Shown here: positions 5,499 to 7,371 of the stretch, piece by piece | How the letters are laid out: the number at the start of each line of letters is the position of its first letter | Numbering within the stretch: the first letter of the stretch is position 1 | Assembly: GCA_003972865.1 (NCBI GenBank) | Contig: QOAX01000173.1 | Location: 1-7,371 of the forward strand | Direction: 5' to 3' | Length of the DNA stretch: 7,371 bases | Source: Verrucomicrobiota bacterium | GTDB lineage: Bacteria > Verrucomicrobiota > Verrucomicrobiia > Limisphaerales > UBA1096 | Made by a program: the position numbers and the translations under genes | The notes under the pieces: model-generated | Databases searched by the model: none | Told to the model about the DNA's origin: nothing | The model's input: the letters and a program-made list of their open reading frames with translations, nothing else

Positions 5499-7181
5499 CT
5501 ATCGCGCTTGGCCAAGCGCAGCGAAGTATTCCCGCGCCTTGGCCATCACCCGGGGGGAGAGCAGCAGGGTGGAGAGAATTGTCGGCACGGCCATCATACC
5601 GAACATGATGTCGAGGAAGTTGATCACGTCATCCAGTTTCACAATCGCCGAGACCACGATGCTGGCGAGATAAAACAAAATCATCGGGATGCGCGCACTC
5701 GGCCCGAACAGAAACATGCCGCACTTGGTCACGTAATACGAAAAGCCGATCATCGACGAGAAACTGAAGCACAGCACGCAGACCAATAGCAAATACGGGC
5801 CGGCGACCGGGATGCCTTTCGTGAACGCCTCGGCGGTGAGCAGCACGCCGTCCGGGTTGTCGCCTGTTTCCTGCCAGACACCGGTGCTCAGGATGATCAA
5901 CCCAGTGATGGTACAGACGATCAGTGTGTCGATCATCGGGCCGAGCATGGCGACGAGTCCCTCGCGAATCGGCTCTTTGGTTTTTGCCGCGCCGTGAGCC
6001 ATCGCCTCGGTACCCATGCCGGCTTCGTTCGAGAAGGCTGCACGCCGCACGCCGGTCGAGATCACTGCGCCAAGCACGCCGCCGGCAACCGCCTCGCCGG
6101 TGAAGGCGTCGCGGAAAATCAGTGCGATCGCTTCCGGCACTTGGCCAGCGTGCGTGAAAAGGATCACCAACGCGCAGCCGCCGTAGAGCAGCACCATGAA
6201 CGGAACCAAGCGGGCGGCGACTTTGCCGATACGCTTGATGCCGCCGAGGATCACCGCCCCAACGCAGAGCGCCATCGCCGCGCCGAACAGCCCCTGGCCA
6301 AGCGCGGTGACGTTTTTGTCCGCGCCGACAAACCACTCGTTCGGCTTTAAAAACATTTCGACGACAAACGCAGTGAGTTGGTTGGATGAAAACAACGGCA
6401 GGCAGCCGAACACACCGAAGAAACAGAACGCCATCGCGAGTGGTTTCCACTTCGCGCCGAGTCCCTCGACGATGAAATACATCGGTCCGCCCTGCACCTG
6501 GCCTTGGGCGTCGCGGCCACGATACATCACCGCGAGGCTGCACGTGAAAAACTTGGTGGCCATGCCGACCAGCGCGCAGACCCACATCCAAAACAGCGCC
6601 CCCGGCCCGCCGGTGGTCACCGCCACCGCGACGCCGCCGATATTGCCCATGCCGACCGTGCCGGAGAGGGCGCTGCACAACGCCTGAAAGTGGTTGATCT
6701 CGCCGGGATCGTTGGGGTCGCTGAACTTTCCGCGCAGAATCTGGATGCTGTGCCACAGGTGTAAAAACGGCGTGAACCGCGAGTATATGGTGAAAAATAG
6801 CCCGCCGCCAATGAGAAGAACCAGCAATGGCATCCCCCAAAGCCAATCAGATGTCAATTTGAGTATGTTGGCAAATGTCAGCGGTTCGGCTGAAATGAGT
6901 ATAGTAGCGAGATCAACCACTGCGTAAAAACCGATGCACAGAACTCCGAGAATTGTGGATATGATTCCACAGATCATTCCAGCTTTGCTCATGCCTTCCC
7001 CTTTGGGATCCATCATGCCGGTCCTAATCTTTTCGAGGTCTCCTTTTCCCATAATCCAGGCTGGAATGCCTGTGAAAAGAGTACAGAGGGTCAGGCTTAA
7101 TATGCCGAGTATCAGGATCAGGGTGCCGCGATGAGATTCCAAACCGCCGCGGGCGGTTCCATGAGTGGTGGGGGTATTCAT
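5499..7181 (-). CDS. AGCS-family sodium:alanine/glycine symporter with N-terminal DUF4190-like domain
   Basis: An inner-membrane symporter of the alanine or glycine:cation (AGCS) family, which imports small neutral amino acids with Na+. The 560 residues fall into two parts. Residues about 18-97 form a two-helix DUF4190-like module (helices near 20-45 and 68-95) with the connecting motif GKGDLEKIRTGMMDPKGEG. The AGCS core starts near 104 and runs to about 545, with family blocks SGTVGMGNIGGVAVAV (173-188), GGPGALFWMWV (191-201), GGPMYFIVEGLG (231-242), AAFSNEAGMGTEAM (381-394) and EGLVAMLGPMIDT (407-419). Usual AGCS proteins have about 450-500 residues and lack the N-terminal module. The ATG at 7181-7179 lies 3 bases after the hexomutase stop, supporting coupling; no strong Shine-Dalgarno sequence is visible. 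The coding DNA for roughly the first 115 codons has clearly lower GC and more ATA codons than the rest. The last codons (LGQAR) are made of a TTGGCCAA palindrome. The exact amino acid transported is not determinable here. Confidence 0.93.
   Translation of the reverse strand: MNTPTTHGTARGGLESHRGTLILILGILSLTLCTLFTGIPAWIMGKGDLEKIRTGMMDPKGEGMSKAGMICGIISTILGVLCIGFYAVVDLATILISAEPLTFANILKLTSDWLWGMPLLVLLIGGGLFFTIYSRFTPFLHLWHSIQILRGKFSDPNDPGEINHFQALCSALSGTVGMGNIGGVAVAVTTGGPGALFWMWVCALVGMATKFFTCSLAVMYRGRDAQGQVQGGPMYFIVEGLGAKWKPLAMAFCFFGVFGCLPLFSSNQLTAFVVEMFLKPNEWFVGADKNVTALGQGLFGAAMALCVGAVILGGIKRIGKVAARLVPFMVLLYGGCALVILFTHAGQVPEAIALIFRDAFTGEAVAGGVLGAVISTGVRRAAFSNEAGMGTEAMAHGAAKTKEPIREGLVAMLGPMIDTLIVCTITGLIILSTGVWQETGDNPDGVLLTAEAFTKGIPVAGPYLLLVCVLCFSFSSMIGFSYYVTKCGMFLFGPSARIPMILFYLASIVVSAIVKLDDVINFLDIMFGMMAVPTILSTLLLSPRVMAKAREYFAALGQAR
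5504..5519. repeat. 16-base perfect palindrome GCGCTTGGCCAAGCGC at the symporter 3' end
   Basis: The longest copy of the palindrome family; it contains the shared 12-mer at 5506-5517 and extends it by two matching bases on each side. It ends two bases before the symporter stop codon (5499-5501) and encodes ALGQA of the C-terminus. As RNA it could fold only with a strained loop, and no T-run follows on the minus strand, so I do not call it a terminator. Confidence 0.75.
6841..7140. other. Low-GC block encoding the symporter N-terminal domain
   Basis: By hand count this block has 142 G+C in 300 bases (47%), against 82 of 120 (68%) at 6541-6660 and 63 of 120 (53%) in the transition at 6721-6840. 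Within the block five isoleucine codons are ATA, while the remaining roughly 445 codons of the gene contain one. The edges roughly match the DUF4190-like domain boundary. This suggests a separately acquired or recently fused segment. Confidence 0.6.
7142..7158. other. Short hairpin in the 5' coding region of the symporter
   Basis: AACCGCC (7142-7148) and GGCGGTT (7152-7158) are perfect inverted repeats around a 3-base loop, a stable 7-bp stem in DNA that is otherwise AT-richer. In the mRNA it lies about 24-40 bases after the ATG and encodes TARGG. It could affect translation initiation or be coincidental. Confidence 0.35.
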
Positions 7182-7184
7182 CGG

Positions 7185-7371
7185 TTATTTGCCGGTGAGG
7201 ATTTTGTGGCAGGCTGACTTAAGTTGCTTCAAGTGCTGTGCGCCTTTGGCCTCGAGGTAGCAGCGGATCACCGGCTCGGTGCCGCTCGCGCGGAACGCCA
7301 CCCACTCGCCTTCCGGCAGCAGGAACTTGAAGCCGTCGGTGGTGATGAACTGCTGCACGGCGAACCTCCCG
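7185..7371 (-). CDS. Alpha-D-phosphohexomutase (phosphoglucomutase/phosphomannomutase), C-terminal end only
   Basis: Only the last 62 codons are in the window; the gene enters from the right edge with no start. The reading frame on the minus strand contains DGFKFLLPEGEWVAFRASGTEPVIR and ends in KILTGK and a TAA stop. RASGTEP is the phosphate-binding loop of domain 4 of the alpha-D-phosphohexomutase superfamily, followed by the usual strand and helix (CYLEAKG, then an amphipathic helix). These cytoplasmic enzymes interconvert hexose 1- and 6-phosphates through a phosphoserine located in the missing part. Whether it prefers glucose, mannose or glucosamine phosphates cannot be told from this piece. 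The stop is 3 bases before the symporter ATG, so both genes are probably on one transcript. Confidence 0.88.
   Translation of the reverse strand, partial: GRFAVQQFITTDGFKFLLPEGEWVAFRASGTEPVIRCYLEAKGAQHLKQLKSACHKILTGK

Noticed and set aside
3593..5517. TTGGCCAA palindromes as insertion-sequence ends or a CRISPR array
   Set aside because: There is no transposase, target duplication or regular spacer spacing; the copies are short and scattered, several inside intact genes.
5629..6846. 405-codon minus-strand open frame in another phase of the symporter
   Set aside because: The symporter frame carries clear AGCS motifs over the same bases; this one is Arg-rich with no motif.

Overview
The window looks like an ordinary chromosomal piece of a GC-rich bacterium, most likely from the PVC group (Verrucomicrobiota or Planctomycetota). 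This placement rests on recalled resemblance, not a search. The replicative polymerase has an extra stretch before its palm domain and long conserved blocks that I associate with PVC DnaE proteins. The small membrane protein and the DUF4190-like domain also fit that group. No RNA gene, CRISPR array, transposase or phage gene is visible.

Layout. Positions 2-3580 (+) hold almost all of dnaE, the DNA polymerase III alpha subunit; only about the first 20 codons lie off the left edge. A 55-base gap (3581-3635) separates it from a convergent minus-strand gene string. The gap holds a tandem stop codon, a short tandem repeat, a 12-base palindrome and a weak hairpin. The minus-strand genes, in transcription order from the right edge, are: the C-terminal 62 codons of an alpha-D-phosphohexomutase (7371-7185); an AGCS-family sodium:amino-acid symporter with a fused N-terminal DUF4190-like membrane domain (7181-5499); a five-helix half-size EamA/DMT-like membrane protein (5455-4916); and a PaaK-family (phenylacetate-CoA ligase-like) adenylate-forming enzyme (4916-3636). 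Spacings of 3 bases, 43 bases and a 1-base TAATG overlap suggest one operon whose promoter is outside the window.

How the genes work together. No single pathway links these genes. The hexomutase serves sugar-phosphate metabolism, the symporter amino-acid uptake, and the ligase activates an unidentified carboxylic acid to its CoA thioester. No other phenylacetate genes are present, so the ligase substrate is open.

The most unusual signals are: (1) the palindrome GCTTGGCCAAGC and its core TTGGCCAA, which recur far above chance inside genes, at a gene end and between genes; and (2) the symporter fusion, whose extra N-terminal domain is encoded by lower-GC DNA with a different isoleucine codon choice. 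I do not see a clearly new multi-gene system here.
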